64,000 nucleotides of DNA, from NCBI GenBank assembly GCA_013399695.1, contig VXAU01004729.1:44172-108171 (forward strand), written 5' to 3'. Source of the stretch: Formicarius rufipectus. Its lineage: Eukaryota > Chordata > Aves > Passeriformes > Formicariidae. The notes below the pieces were generated by a model that saw nothing but the letters and a program-made list of their open reading frames with translations, searched no databases and was not told the DNA's origin. The position numbers and the translations under genes were made by a program. Below, one piece after another: positions 48,411 through 59,345 of the stretch (its first letter is position 1; each line of letters starts with the position of its first letter).

Positions 48411-51400
48411 TTGTCCTTCCATATCAACCGGTTGATCTTGTTGATTAAAAGACAGGGAGATAAATAAGAAGCTGTATTAACTGCTACTGTGTGCTACATG
48501 TTACCAAAGATCAGCAGAACTATGTCTGATTTTTGGTAGGCTATAACTGACAGACCTTCTAATGTTTTTGTTTTGATGGACTTAACTGTCACCTAGAACT
48601 CCTTGGGCTATAAAGTTAGACTAGATCCCCAAATATACAGCTTAATTGTATTTGTAGTAGGGAAAATGAATATATTTCCCTTATCCTGATTTTAAGTTTT
48701 GTAGGTAGATATGAAAGTGTATCTACAACTGCAGTTTACCCTTACTTGTTTTTTCACATGTCATGTCAGAAATTTTAAGAGTAGAATAAAATAATTATTT
48801 TGTAATCCTGGTTAATAGAACCTCTGCAAATTTAAAAAAGAATACTTCAGAAACAAGTGGCAAATAAGAATGGATAATGTAACACATGGATGAAAGGGGA
48901 ATTTATAGAAACTGCTGATGTTCAGAAAATAAAAGAGCTTGTAATAGCAATTACGGATTGTGAAGTCTGCTAGTCTGTTCTGTGAGATGTTAAACCACGT
49001 CTAAAAAGGGAAGAAGATTAAAATACTTATTGATTGGCTGATGGGCAGAAGGTAAGGTTTAAAAGCAAAGAATTGACTAATATGTGTGGTATTAATTAAA
49101 CTCTTCTCATCATTGTGAATAAACAAGGGCTGATAACCCATATCTGTAAATTCCTGAATTGATTCCAGATTGAGTGTACTTCAAAGGTCTGTGCCATGTA
49201 AACCAGAAATCACCTTCAGAAGGGTCTTTTCCTGCAGCTCAAAGGAATTGCAAGACACAATCTTCTACTGCATGATTTTAATTCTCTTTTCCTGCTGGTT
49301 TAACAGGTAATACCACCACAGGAGTGGATTGATAAGGTAGGCACCAGAATGTACAAATTTGCCAGAAATATGTATCTTCCATGTGGACAGACAACACAGA
49401 AATGCAAGTGTGTCAATTTGATCAGCTGCTGATAATCAGATGTGACCAGCTATCAAATATTTGGACTAAACCTGCAAACATGGAGACACCAAGATTCAGT
49501 TGAGAAAGGAGTGTAAGGTTGCTACTTTGAAAGCAAGATTAATAAAGCATAAGGCAGGATGTCTCGTGTCATAAATCCCATTGAAGTAATTTTTTGCCTT
49601 TTATTCACTGAGGCCTATATCACATTTGAAACAGATTACTTGCCTTCTGGGATGCTCAGTTCTTTAAGGAGCGTTTCTCAGGGAACATGCTCTTCTCAGT
49701 GTTTCTCCTGCCTTGAGTAGAGATCTTTTTGCTAGGAGAAACAATGATAATACTAAGCATTTATTTTCTCTGAGGCTTTCAAAGCCATTTGTAAAGTGTC
49801 TTTAGCTTATTTTAAGACTCCTGTAACCATGATCCAAAAAGTTTTTAACTCTAAGGTAAAACACTCCCTACTGAGAGACAAATAGATCTGAATGGACTGA
49901 CTCCTTATGTTATATGGATGTTATATGTTATCTGTTGTTTTATCAAATTTTGTTTTTTCACATTTTGATACACTATGTAAAATTTAAAAAGTGAAAGAAC
50001 AAAAACCTAGGTTAGAGGGGTTCAGTGAAGAAGAAAAAGTGTCTTCCTTATGACTACTTAATGTCCCCAGCTTGTATACAGGTTATATGCATATTTCCTC
50101 ATTTTTCTTTCTGTGTCTTTTCTAAGGCATGTTTTACTGACATTAAAGACTATCCTGTCATAGAGTATTTCATGACCAGGAAAGTTCAGTAGCACAAGTA
50201 CCTAAGAAATACAGGAGAAAGTATGTCACAGCAGAAAGTATGAAACGATTTCTACACTTTAGCAGAGTCCTTAAATAAATCCTTAAGTCCTTTAATACCT
50301 GAATAAGAAAGGTTGACTCAGCTTTGTGTACTAAGGTAGTTGTTTTTGAATTTCAGCAAAATTCGTTTTTGAATACAAGCAAAATTTAGGTATCCCAATG
50401 TGGAGTTTGAAAATAGCTTGGTTTCAAGAAAGCTGACTGGAAAGTCAAAGGGGCCCTGGCAAACTGTACTGGGAGTATACCAAGCCTGATAAAGCTCAAC
50501 AAAGTCTGCTGAGATCTGCTGCCTCGGTATCTCCAAGCCGCCTGCAGCTGACAAGATTTGTGGGTTTCTGTGTACTCCCTAGGCCAGATGGACTTACATG
50601 TATAAAGTGACTTTATTTCTTCTGACCTCGCATACCTGACTGCCCTCCATAGCAACCATAATGTAATCTTCTAGTTGCAATATCTCCTCCCATATTTAGC
50701 ATAAAACCATCCCCTGAGATGAATATTTACTTCCTGAACCTATATATTGTATGTTGTGACTTCAATAGATGTTCCTGTTTGCCCCTCCACAAACGGGGAC
50801 CGTGGCCGACCGCTACATCCCAAACTGTCAGAAACCAAGATGCAGCCTGGTCATCTCCATCTCACAGGTCTAGAGAGAACAGTAGAGGTGCAGCTTCCTG
50901 CAGCTCTCTCTGTTGATGCAGCAATTTGCCTCACCCAGAGAGCTGCTCCCAACCACTGAGTGTTTCTGGAAGCACTGACTGGCAATTGTGATTGCTCTTC
51001 ACAAAAATTATCCCTTCTTCAACTAGTCACTTTTCTGGTCAAGCCTTGTTGCATTTTTAGATTTGAAGGTCCTTCCAGGCAAGAGGCTGTGACTATCTTG
51101 TGTGGCCGGTCATCTTCTCAAAGTGTTGGCTATGCCTTATACAGTCATACTGCTTTAGTACTGGCAAGGCCAAAATGGATGACACTGTTGTGAACCACTT
51201 GTTATTTCTTGCATTCCTGTCCTGTGTTCAGGCAGCAGTACCATGTCATTTACAATCGTTTTCACTTGCTCTCCTTCCATTGTATCTGACACCCTTATAA
51301 GAGTTTTCAGTTGATTTCTGCTGTCACATCATCCAGTCAACACCGGGCAATGCAAGGTTTTAAGTGCCATGGTTACTGCCTGTGTTGCCTATAAGCTGTT

Positions 51401-52785
51401 CAGGATTCTCTAGTGTTTGTTTTCTCAAAACATTCAGTACAGTTTCTGGCAAAGCCAATGATCTCAGTAACAAAGTTGCAGTGGTAGCATATCTGTGGAG
51501 ATTTCTCTCTGTTTCTCTTGTCCAAGCTCCTTAAAAGAGTGAGGAAGTTGATTATCACACTGCTTTCAGTACTTAGCACTGCTCCATGTTATGTCAATAT
51601 ATATGAGGGAGGAGAGCTTCGTAGTGATGATGCTCAGACGTGTATTTCCAGAGGCATCAAAGAGTAAATTAGCAACCTTATGAGAAAACTGAACAGGTTT
51701 ACTGTGTTTTTGCTATCATAACAACACACAATACCTGGTGCTTTTAATCTATAGAACCTACTGGCATTAGAGCCAGTGGAATATTAAAATCTATTATTTG
51801 CAGAAGTAACCTGAGGGACTGGTAACTGGTCCCAAATACTGTTCAAGAGTAAATTTTAACATAGACTTATGGGATCCAGGTTCTCAGCACCCTTTCAAGA
51901 CAACAAATTTCACTAAAGTTTTGGTTTGCTAATTCATTTACTTTCCACTCATTACAAAATTGCAAAAAATGCAGTCATAATCTGTGGTTGAGACATGAGA
52001 AAAACAAGGTTTAAGAAAAATTGGTTTTCCTCCTAGTTGCTTTCAATAAGAATTGAATTGTTGTTGGTTTTAGAGATAAATGTTTCAACCTAGCTGCTAA
52101 ATGAAAAGTGAAACCTAGCAATCTAGGTCTGGTTTGAAAATGGTCTGGTTTTTTAATAGTGGTTCAGAGAATCAGTTACTTCACACAACCATTTTATAAT
52201 CTGTAAAGTGTCTTAATTCTCCTTCTTTTTTACTTAAATGTAGTTGTATAAGGGATGGGATTCCCTGTTGTGTCTTTCTTAGAACTTCAATTCAGTTTGT
52301 TAGTTTCTTGTGAGAACCATCAGGAGGTATGAGTGGAAAACCTATTTGGAATATGATTTTTACGATCAACAGCCTAAAAATGATGAGTGAATAGATTTTT
52401 TTTTTAATGGAATAAAGTCCATGCACTTGCCCTTTAAATTCACTTTAAAAATGGGGACCAGTTTCATTTTTGTTTGGTTTCTTTATTTTATTGTGTTACA
52501 GCATGACCTGGGCTACTAGTATCTGTCAAACTCCTTTGTTGTACTGGAAACAACTGCAGCTTGTCCCACTGGAGATGTTCAGACATATTCTATTTGAATG
52601 TCTGATGTTCACTAGGCTAATGCAAGGAGTAATTAGGCATAATTAGGATGAAATCTAGCAAATTACAAAAACCTGGGAGAGATTGTTGTTATTAAAAAAA
52701 AAGAAAAATATAAGTAGTATTCACCACTGATTTTTTTATTTACTAGACATCATGTAGTCCAGAGGAAGAGATCCCTAGGACTAAA
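48411..52785. other. Intergenic unique sequence
   Basis: No gene or known repeat recognised in about 4.4 kb. A locally GC-richer part lies at about 50400-50960 and might be an eroded element, but no family signature was seen. Confidence 0.35.
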
Positions 52786-53973
52786 TTGTCCTTTTATGAC
52801 AAGACAACCCAACTAGTTCATCAAAAGAAACCAGCGCATGTGACCTTTTTGGATTTCAGTAAAGCTTTCAATACTGTCTTTGACAGGATCCTTCTGGACA
52901 AAATGTCCAGCACAGCTGGATAAACACATCATGTGGAGGGTGAGCAATTCACAGGTCACTCACAGAGTTATAGTAAATTGGGTTGCATTAGGCTGGTGAC
53001 TGGTCACTAATGTGGTTCTACATTGCTCTATCTTGGGCGCAGTGCTCTACAACATCTTAAACAACCTGAATGCAGGACTCAAAGATTGCTGATAACAGTA
53101 ACTAAACTGGAGGAGCTGTTGACTCCCTGGAAGGCAGGGAGACCCTGCAGAAAGACCTGGACAGATCAGAGGACTGGACAATCACCAATCATGTGAAGTT
53201 CAACAAGGGAAAGAGCTGGATTCAGCACCTGGGATGGGGGCAATCTTGGAAGTTCATACAGACTGGGGAATGAGATGCTGGAAAGCAGTGCCATGGAAAG
53301 GGCCCTGGAGGAGCTGGTTGATGGCCTGTTGAATCTAAGTGAGCAGTGCCCTGGCAGCCAGGAGGGCCAAATGTGTCCTGTGGGCATCAGGCACAGCATC
53401 ACCAGCCGGGTGAGGGTGGGGATTGTCCTGCTCTGCTCTGCACTGGGGCGGCCTCACCTGGAATGTTGTGGGCAGTTTTGGGTTCTGCAATATAGGAAAG
53501 ATATTAAGCTCTTAGAGGGTGTCCAGAGGAGGGTAACAAAGATGGTGAAGAGCCTTGAGGGGAAGCCACATGAGGAGCAGCTGAGGGCACTTGGTGTGTT
53601 CATCCTGGAGAAGAGGAGACTGAGGGGAGACCTCATTGCAGTTACAACTTCCTCACCAGGGGAAGAGGAGGGGCAGGCACTGATCTCTTCTCTGTGGTGA
53701 CCAGTGACAGGACATGAGGGAATGGCGCAAAGCTGTGTTAGGGGAGGTTTAGTTTGGATATTAGAGAAAGGTTGTTCACCCAGAGGGTGGTTGGGCACTG
53801 GCACAGGCTCCCCAGGTCATGGTACCAAGCCTGGTAGAGTTCAAGAAGTGTTTGGACAACTCCTCTCTCGGGCACAGGTTGTGATTCTTGGGGTTGTCCT
53901 CTGCAGGGTCAGGAGTTGTCTTTGTTGATCCTTGTGCTTCACTTCCAACTCAGGATATTCTATGATTCTATGA
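52786..53973 (+). mobile_element. CR1 LINE with intact 3' tail, 5'-truncated
   Basis: Plus-strand CR1 beginning in the reverse transcriptase region: near 52835-52905 it encodes VTFLDFSKAFNTVFDRILLDKM, matching the conserved LDFSKAFD block. It continues through the ORF2 C-terminus (a 141-codon frame at 53275-53700 with RPHLECCGQFW and LEKRRLRGDL) and ends in attctatgattctatgaaat (about 53953-53973), the diagnostic CR1 tail. It is 5'-truncated, as most CR1 copies are. Sequence is very close to the 43.15-43.92 kb copy on the opposite strand. Confidence 0.93.
53274..53700 (+). pseudogene. CR1 ORF2 C-terminal coding remnant
   Basis: A single 141-codon frame that carries the whole post-reverse-transcriptase block of CR1 ORF2 (VDGLLNLSEQC, RPHLECCGQFWVLQY, VQRRVTKMVKSLEGKPHEEQ, LEKRRLRGDLIAV). 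It is part of the CR1 at 52786-53973 and is not a host gene. Confidence 0.85.
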
Positions 53974-56249
53974 AATCACCTTGTCTTGGTGAAGAGTAGA
54001 GAAAAAAGGAGAAGACATTGCTCTTGGTCACTCTATTTCAAAGAAAAGATGCCATATGTCTTTGTGGTTGTTTGTCTGAAAATGTGACTCAAGGATCCAG
54101 GTGTATTTTCACCTTTCACCTTTCTCAGTCCAACATATTCCCATCTTCCAAATTTTGGAAGGTGCTCCTTCCTATCTATTGAGCTGAGACAGAAACTAGT
54201 TCCACTAGTAGATCAGACCTGAAGCTATTTCAAAGATTATTTTTTTCAGGTGGATGCCAGGATGCATTGTGCTGGCTGCAGAATAGGTACTGGAGGGAAA
54301 CTAGGCTCTAATCTGACATAAATATTATCATTTAATGCAAGAATGAGGTGAAAGACAGTATTTTACTGCAAGGGAAAAGCAACAGCAATGACTTTCCAAT
54401 GTTGTATTAAGCCAACTCAGCATTTGTCTTTGACCTGTGACAGTTGGATGTCTATATTTAGAGGAAATTAGGAAATTTGTTGGACTAGAAACCAAAGAAG
54501 GAGACAAACCNAGGGCAAAGGTTCCCCTAGCAGTGTTCTCTCACACTCTCTCCCAGAAGTCCTCCCCCCCAATCCCAGCAAGCTGAAAACCAAGTGCCCT
54601 CTTCCCTTACCACACCCAACAAGTGATTACAGTTGCTAGGTGACTCAATTTCACTCATCATCTGCCCCTTTCTTATTTAGCAGTGGAGAAAGATTGGGGC
54701 CATTAACTTCTCCTTCAGTGGTAGGGGAAAGAAGAATTCTATGAGATTCTAAGACTATACATTGGATTTCTATAGCACTGTACACAACCGAACTATCTCA
54801 TTGCATACACAAGATGATGACACCCACAATGCCTGTCAGGATTCTGCTAACAGGATTTTTTACACTCAATCCTCTTGCAATAGAAAACACAGTAGAAGTT
54901 TTCAACCATTTTCAAAATTTTTTTCCCTTTTATTCCTCCAAATCATGTACATCTTTGTCTTGGTTGCTGTAAAATCTCTTGTGTCTTTCAAATATCATGT
55001 AAGAAATAGCCTACTTATTTGGGCTATTCATGTATTTTACTTGGTCTGCCTTATTCAGAAATATTCCAATTTAATATCCATTCTTACATGGGTAGGGAAA
55101 AGAGAACTACAAGTGATGTAAAGTCCCTCAAAAATAATTTTCAAATGAAAGAGGAGGTGAGAGATTGATGTGTCACTAATGTGAGGGGAAAAAAAGAAAC
55201 AGGTGTAAATATACGAAACTGAATTTCCTTCCTGCATGTTACTTTCACAGTTCCTTCTTCTACCTTGAGGTTGCTCTGGCACAGAACCACCCTTCAAGTA
55301 ACATAAAATATTTTCAGGCCCTCCAAATTTCATCAGGAAGAAAAAGCCAAAGATTGAACAAAAATATTAACTTTTCCCAGTTGAGTGTAGCATCTCCAAG
55401 AGGCAGCAGAGCTGTTCCCAGTCTTCCCAGAAAGAGAGATCATTTTTTCATGGCAAGACTACTTGGTGTGCTGTCAAGCCCAGTTGACTTTGAGAAACAG
55501 ATTCCCCCAAATGCAGTGGGCACAGTGGAAATCTACTGCAACTTAAAATCATTGTGGAAGTATGAATTATGACAATTTAGTGTTTTTATTACACTACATT
55601 TAAAACAGGATGATATTGTCTTTATTAGTAACTCTACAGAATCTATCTGATAACACTGGTGCCGTGGTTTTTACTGTGCTTCAGAGCTGGTTTTTACTGT
55701 GCTTCAGGAGCTCAAAGTTTTTTTGTCAGCATGATGGAAAATCCCAGATTAGTTAATTAGCAACTAAAAGAAAAAAAAAAAGTGTTTTAAACTGCAAATA
55801 CGTCATGGCACAGATATTTTAAAAAATGTTTCAAGTTCAAAGTGCAGGCATATTAATTCCTGTGAGCTGTATGTGACTTGAAACCTAGGCTGAAGTGTAA
55901 GATAAATGAGAGTACCTCCCATGTACTAGGAGCATGCCACAGTGCGTTCTGACAAGCAAATGTGAAAATTTACAGTTGTCATGGCAAATTGTCATGCTGA
56001 TGGGTACAAGTGAATCAGCTTAGATCACTGAACCAAGCCAGTTTGGAGAATTTCTCTGGGAAGAAATCGCCATGAATATGCTGCCAGATTGGCAGGCTGT
56101 GATGTGCTGCCTGGGCAGGCAGAAGGATGGTTTGTCCTGGGGAAGGAGCTGTGGCCCTGGTGGCTGGGTGTCCCATGCCGGTCTCTTCCTGGAGTCCCGC
56201 TGAAGTGCAGTGCAGCAGATCTCATGGTCCTGTGTAAACAGATGTTTAT
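53974..56249. other. Intergenic sequence with one ambiguous base
   Basis: Unique sequence. A single n at 54511 is the only uncalled base in the window. A small tandem duplication lies at 55666-55707. No gene recognised. Confidence 0.4.
55666..55707 (+). repeat. Tandem duplication, 23-bp unit, two copies
   Basis: The 19-base string ggtttttactgtgcttcag occurs at 55666-55684 and again, identical, at 55689-55707, separated by agct. This looks like a recent small duplication. Confidence 0.9.
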
Positions 56250-56254
56250 GGGAT

Positions 56255-57200
56255 GATTCACAAAACTGTAATTAAGCGCATTAGTGCAAATGTTTAATTA
56301 ATCAGGTCTCATATCCTTATTATCCCCTCACTGGGTTTCACTAATAATGACCCAGAGGAAAATTCTGCTCCTTCTGTGTATTATATTTTATTTACAAGGG
56401 CTTTATTTCTTAGATGATTTTTGTCCTTCGTCCCTAGGCAATACTACCAACAAGAAAATAAAATTCTGATATCTTTTACAAGTAAAGTTGTGACTGGCCT
56501 GAAATTCAAAATTAAGGAAGACTTTGTGCTACCTTACATCATTCCTTTAGCTGAATAAATTATAATAACTTAGCACTTAATACATCTCTCGTTCACATTC
56601 AAAGTATGCATAAATATTTGGCAGTAATCCTATGATGAAAGCTGAGAGGAAAAGAGATCTTGAAGGAGAACCTGTTCTGTATGAGAAAAGCAATTTCTTC
56701 AAAGTTGGTTTTTAATCTACATGAAGGTAAGGTGGCTGGAGCCAAGAATGGAGTTCCAGCCTCCTTCCATGAAGATGCATCTTCCACCTTGAAAAGTCAG
56801 CCTCTGGAAAGAAAATATTTAAAAGAACATTGCTTGTGTTAAGGGGCTGAATTTTCAGCTGGGTAATCATCAGTTAAACGTAGTGAAGGGCAAATGAGGA
56901 GGGCAGGCCTGATTAATTAATATGCTATGGTGCTAGGAGCAAGATTTATGCTATTGGTTTTACCAGAGTAATTGATATTACAACTGCTAGTAAACATTTT
57001 GTCCTGCTGTTTACTCTTTGCTGCTGCAAAAACAATATTGCAGTACAAATAACGGTTGCGGAGTGTTGCTGTAACATTGTAATTTTGCTCTTTAAATGTT
57101 ACTCCTGCTCTACCGAAGAGCTCTTGCGGAGCTGGTATTCGATGAGCTGTTGGACCATTTTCATTATAATCTACAATTCTGGAGGTTTTTAAACTTGATT
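56255..57200. promoter_or_regulatory. Candidate conserved noncoding region
   Basis: Two stretches (about 56255-56480 and 56850-57200) are non-repetitive and rich in homeodomain-type motifs, with TTAATTAA at 56294-56301 and at 56913-56920 and several attaat/taattg cores. They resemble developmental enhancers of vertebrate gene deserts. No alignment was possible, so this is inference. Confidence 0.27.
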
Positions 57201-57251
57201 TAAAAATTTTACTTTGGGCTTAAATCCACTTTGCAAATATCTCCATCCAAG

Positions 57252-57269
57252 ATATATATATATATATAT
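57252..57269 (+). repeat. (AT)n dinucleotide repeat
   Basis: Nine AT units. Confidence 0.9.
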
Positions 57270-57951
57270 GCCTACTTATGTATACATGACTGCAGTCCCA
57301 TTTATACAGAATTTATTATGGAACTTTCTGAAAAAATTAAAGAAAAATTACTTTATGCAAATACGTATTTACCAGTGTGAAGTAAGATAACACACAGGTA
57401 CCTCTGAAATGCCAGACAGTGGAGGGGTGCTGCAAAAAGCATGGCCTCAGAAAAGACAAATCTCCTGTTCCCCTCAAGATTTGTATCTTGTCTGGCCTCC
57501 CACCCAGGATGTCTCTGATGTACAGGCCTGTAACATCTGTTTATCTCTTCTCATACCAAAGACAGACCCTGCAATCTTCCTCTGGAATGCAGAAGGAAAA
57601 AAAGCCAAAAACATCCAACTATCTTTGAGAATGGTACTTCTTAGGCAGGAAAGACCTCCCAAGCAAAACAAACCCTAATGTCCTTCATATAAATCTTCTA
57701 AAAGGGTATCTACACTTACATCCAGTGATCTGTGAAGCTGTATACATGGTGGTGTGCTGTATTCCATTCTGCAAAAGCCGAATGACATGCCTGTTCAAGC
57801 CTGAAAGAGACAGGTGTCATTAAAAGGCAAGGAGTAGAACAAAATATTTCAGGGATAACAAGGGCTCCTGTAAGAGCACTCATTCCTATAAGCAAAAAGA
57901 GGCTTATAGAAAGCTGTTAAGCACTTCTATCACTTCCATGTTGATATACAA

Positions 57952-57964
57952 CACATTCAGAAGT
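57952..57964. repeat. Target-site duplication of SINE (left copy)
   Basis: cacattcagaagt, identical to 58206-58218. The first base may be chance overlap with the SINE end, so the duplication is 12 or 13 bp. Confidence 0.88.
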
Positions 57965-58129
57965 TGTTGTTGTTGGCTAGACTTCGCGAACAAAGATTTT
58001 GGGATAAGCCTGTGCAATGGATTTTTTAGGTGAGGCACAGTGTGCGTGGAACTGGCCGCACCCCCTTTACTCCTGAGGCTCATCTTGCCAAGGCCGAGCA
58101 CGCTCAGACGGTGACAGCGAGTTCCTCCA

Positions 58130-58140
58130 GGATTCGAACC
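58130..58140 (-). promoter_or_regulatory. RNA polymerase III B box of the SINE
   Basis: GGTTCGAATCC on the minus strand is a perfect match to the tRNA B-box consensus GGTTCGANNCC, bound by TFIIIC. Confidence 0.85.
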
Positions 58141-58184
58141 GGTATCCTCAGAGGAGGAGCCGGCTCCACAGACGGGGGCTTACA

Positions 58185-58195
58185 CCATTTGGCCA
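58185..58195 (-). promoter_or_regulatory. RNA polymerase III A box of the SINE
   Basis: TGGCCAAATGG on the minus strand fits the A-box pattern TGGCNNAGTGG with one mismatch. Confidence 0.75.
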
Positions 58196-58205
58196 ATGCC
58201 CGCCG

Positions 58206-58218
58206 CACATTCAGAAGT
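58206..58218. repeat. Target-site duplication of SINE (right copy)
   Basis: cacattcagaagt, identical to 57952-57964. Perfect identity suggests that the insertion is fairly recent. Confidence 0.88.
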
Positions 58219-58771
58219 ATCTATTTTATAACATGCTAGTAGAGTAGAAACTGAATGCCCTTGCGTCACGACACTGTTTCAGAAATGTGTTTACAAGAAA
58301 TTCTGCTTTAGTTTATTACTATGCCACAGAAAATATAGCAGTAGAAACTGAAAAGTGGGGTGTGGATGTATGTCTGCATGGAAGGGAAGGGGGGTTTTGT
58401 TGTTTATTGCAAACAACCTTTTTCTCTTCATTGAGAGCATGAATGGCAAGCAATCAGGTCAGTGTTGGCTCAGGTTTTATTTTCCTGATAACACACTTAT
58501 GTGTTTACTTTCCCCCTTACAGTAACTTGGAATATTCTGTTGAAATGGTGCCTTTTCCTCGTATTTTGACAAGAAACATTCAGTAGCCATGTACAGCCCA
58601 GTAAACCCTTAGACTTTGCAGTAACATTGCAAGGCCTCAGGACTGAGGCAAGCTTGCCAGGCTTTATGGTGGGTCTTCTTGGCCTGCCTGGAGTTTTGGT
58701 TTAGTTAATTTAGCTGTAACAAGGATTCTTTCAATGATAGGTGACCCTTTCCTAATTTGTTTTGCTTTTGT

Positions 58772-59345
58772 TTACTTTTGCACAGTCACAGAATACCCAT
58801 AATTTTATAATTTATAGTGTAAAAATAACTCAATGTTCTTGTCATGAGGGTCTCAAAAAACAGGAATTGAAGTGTGACCTCACCATTTCCAAGGACAGGT
58901 GGACAATCATTGTCCTGGTCCTGCCGGCCACAATAGTTTTATATAAGCCAGCTTGCCATTGGCCTTCTTGGCCACTTGGGCACATTGTTGGCTCAGGTTC
59001 AGCCACTGTCAAGCAGCACCTCCCGGTCCTTCTCCTCTGGGCAGATTTCCAGCCACTCTTCCCCCAGGCTGTAGCTCTGCCTGGAGTTGTTGTGACTCAA
59101 GCGTAGGACCTGGTGTTTTGCCTTATTGAAACTCATACTATTGATCTCAGCCCACCAATCCAACATGTCCAGGACCCTTCACAGGGCCTTCCTGATCTTC
59201 AGCACAGCAACTCTCCTACCCAACTCGGTGTTATGTGTGAACTTACTGAAGGTGAACTTGATCTGCTGGTTCAAAAAATCAGTAAAAATATTAAACAAGA
59301 CTAGCCCCAATATTGAGCACTGGGGAACCCCACTAGTAAAATAAG
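58772..59345 (-). mobile_element. CR1 LINE, diverged fragment
   Basis: Minus-strand CR1 text: gcctggagttgttgtgactc and acctggtgttttgccttatt followed by aacatgtccaggacccttca, aatattaaacaagactagcc and actggggaaccccactagta, which correspond to the ORF2 reverse transcriptase region and flanking sequence. There are many substitutions and indels and no ATTCTATG tail was seen, so it is an old internal fragment. Confidence 0.75.

Larger units (their letters stand above)
57965..58205 (-). mobile_element. tRNA-derived SINE, apparently complete and young
   Basis: Read on the minus strand, the element starts at about 58205 with a tRNA-like head. It has an A box TGGCCAAATGG (58195-58185) and a perfect B box GGTTCGAATCC (58140-58130), the internal RNA polymerase III promoter. 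The 44 bases between the boxes suggest a type II (Ser/Leu-like, long variable arm) tRNA ancestor. A non-tRNA body of about 160 bp follows and ends ctagccaacaacaac, an AAC-repeat tail instead of the CR1 ATTCTATG tail. A perfect 12-13 bp direct repeat flanks it. The head cannot pair as a tRNA acceptor stem, so it is a retroposon and not a tRNA gene. Total length is about 241 bp, normal for SINEs. Confidence 0.85.

Noticed and set aside
58130..58205. Functional tRNA gene on the minus strand
   Set aside because: The A and B boxes are good, but the acceptor ends do not pair and the T stem has mismatches. The unit is embedded in a longer element with target-site duplications, so it is a SINE head.
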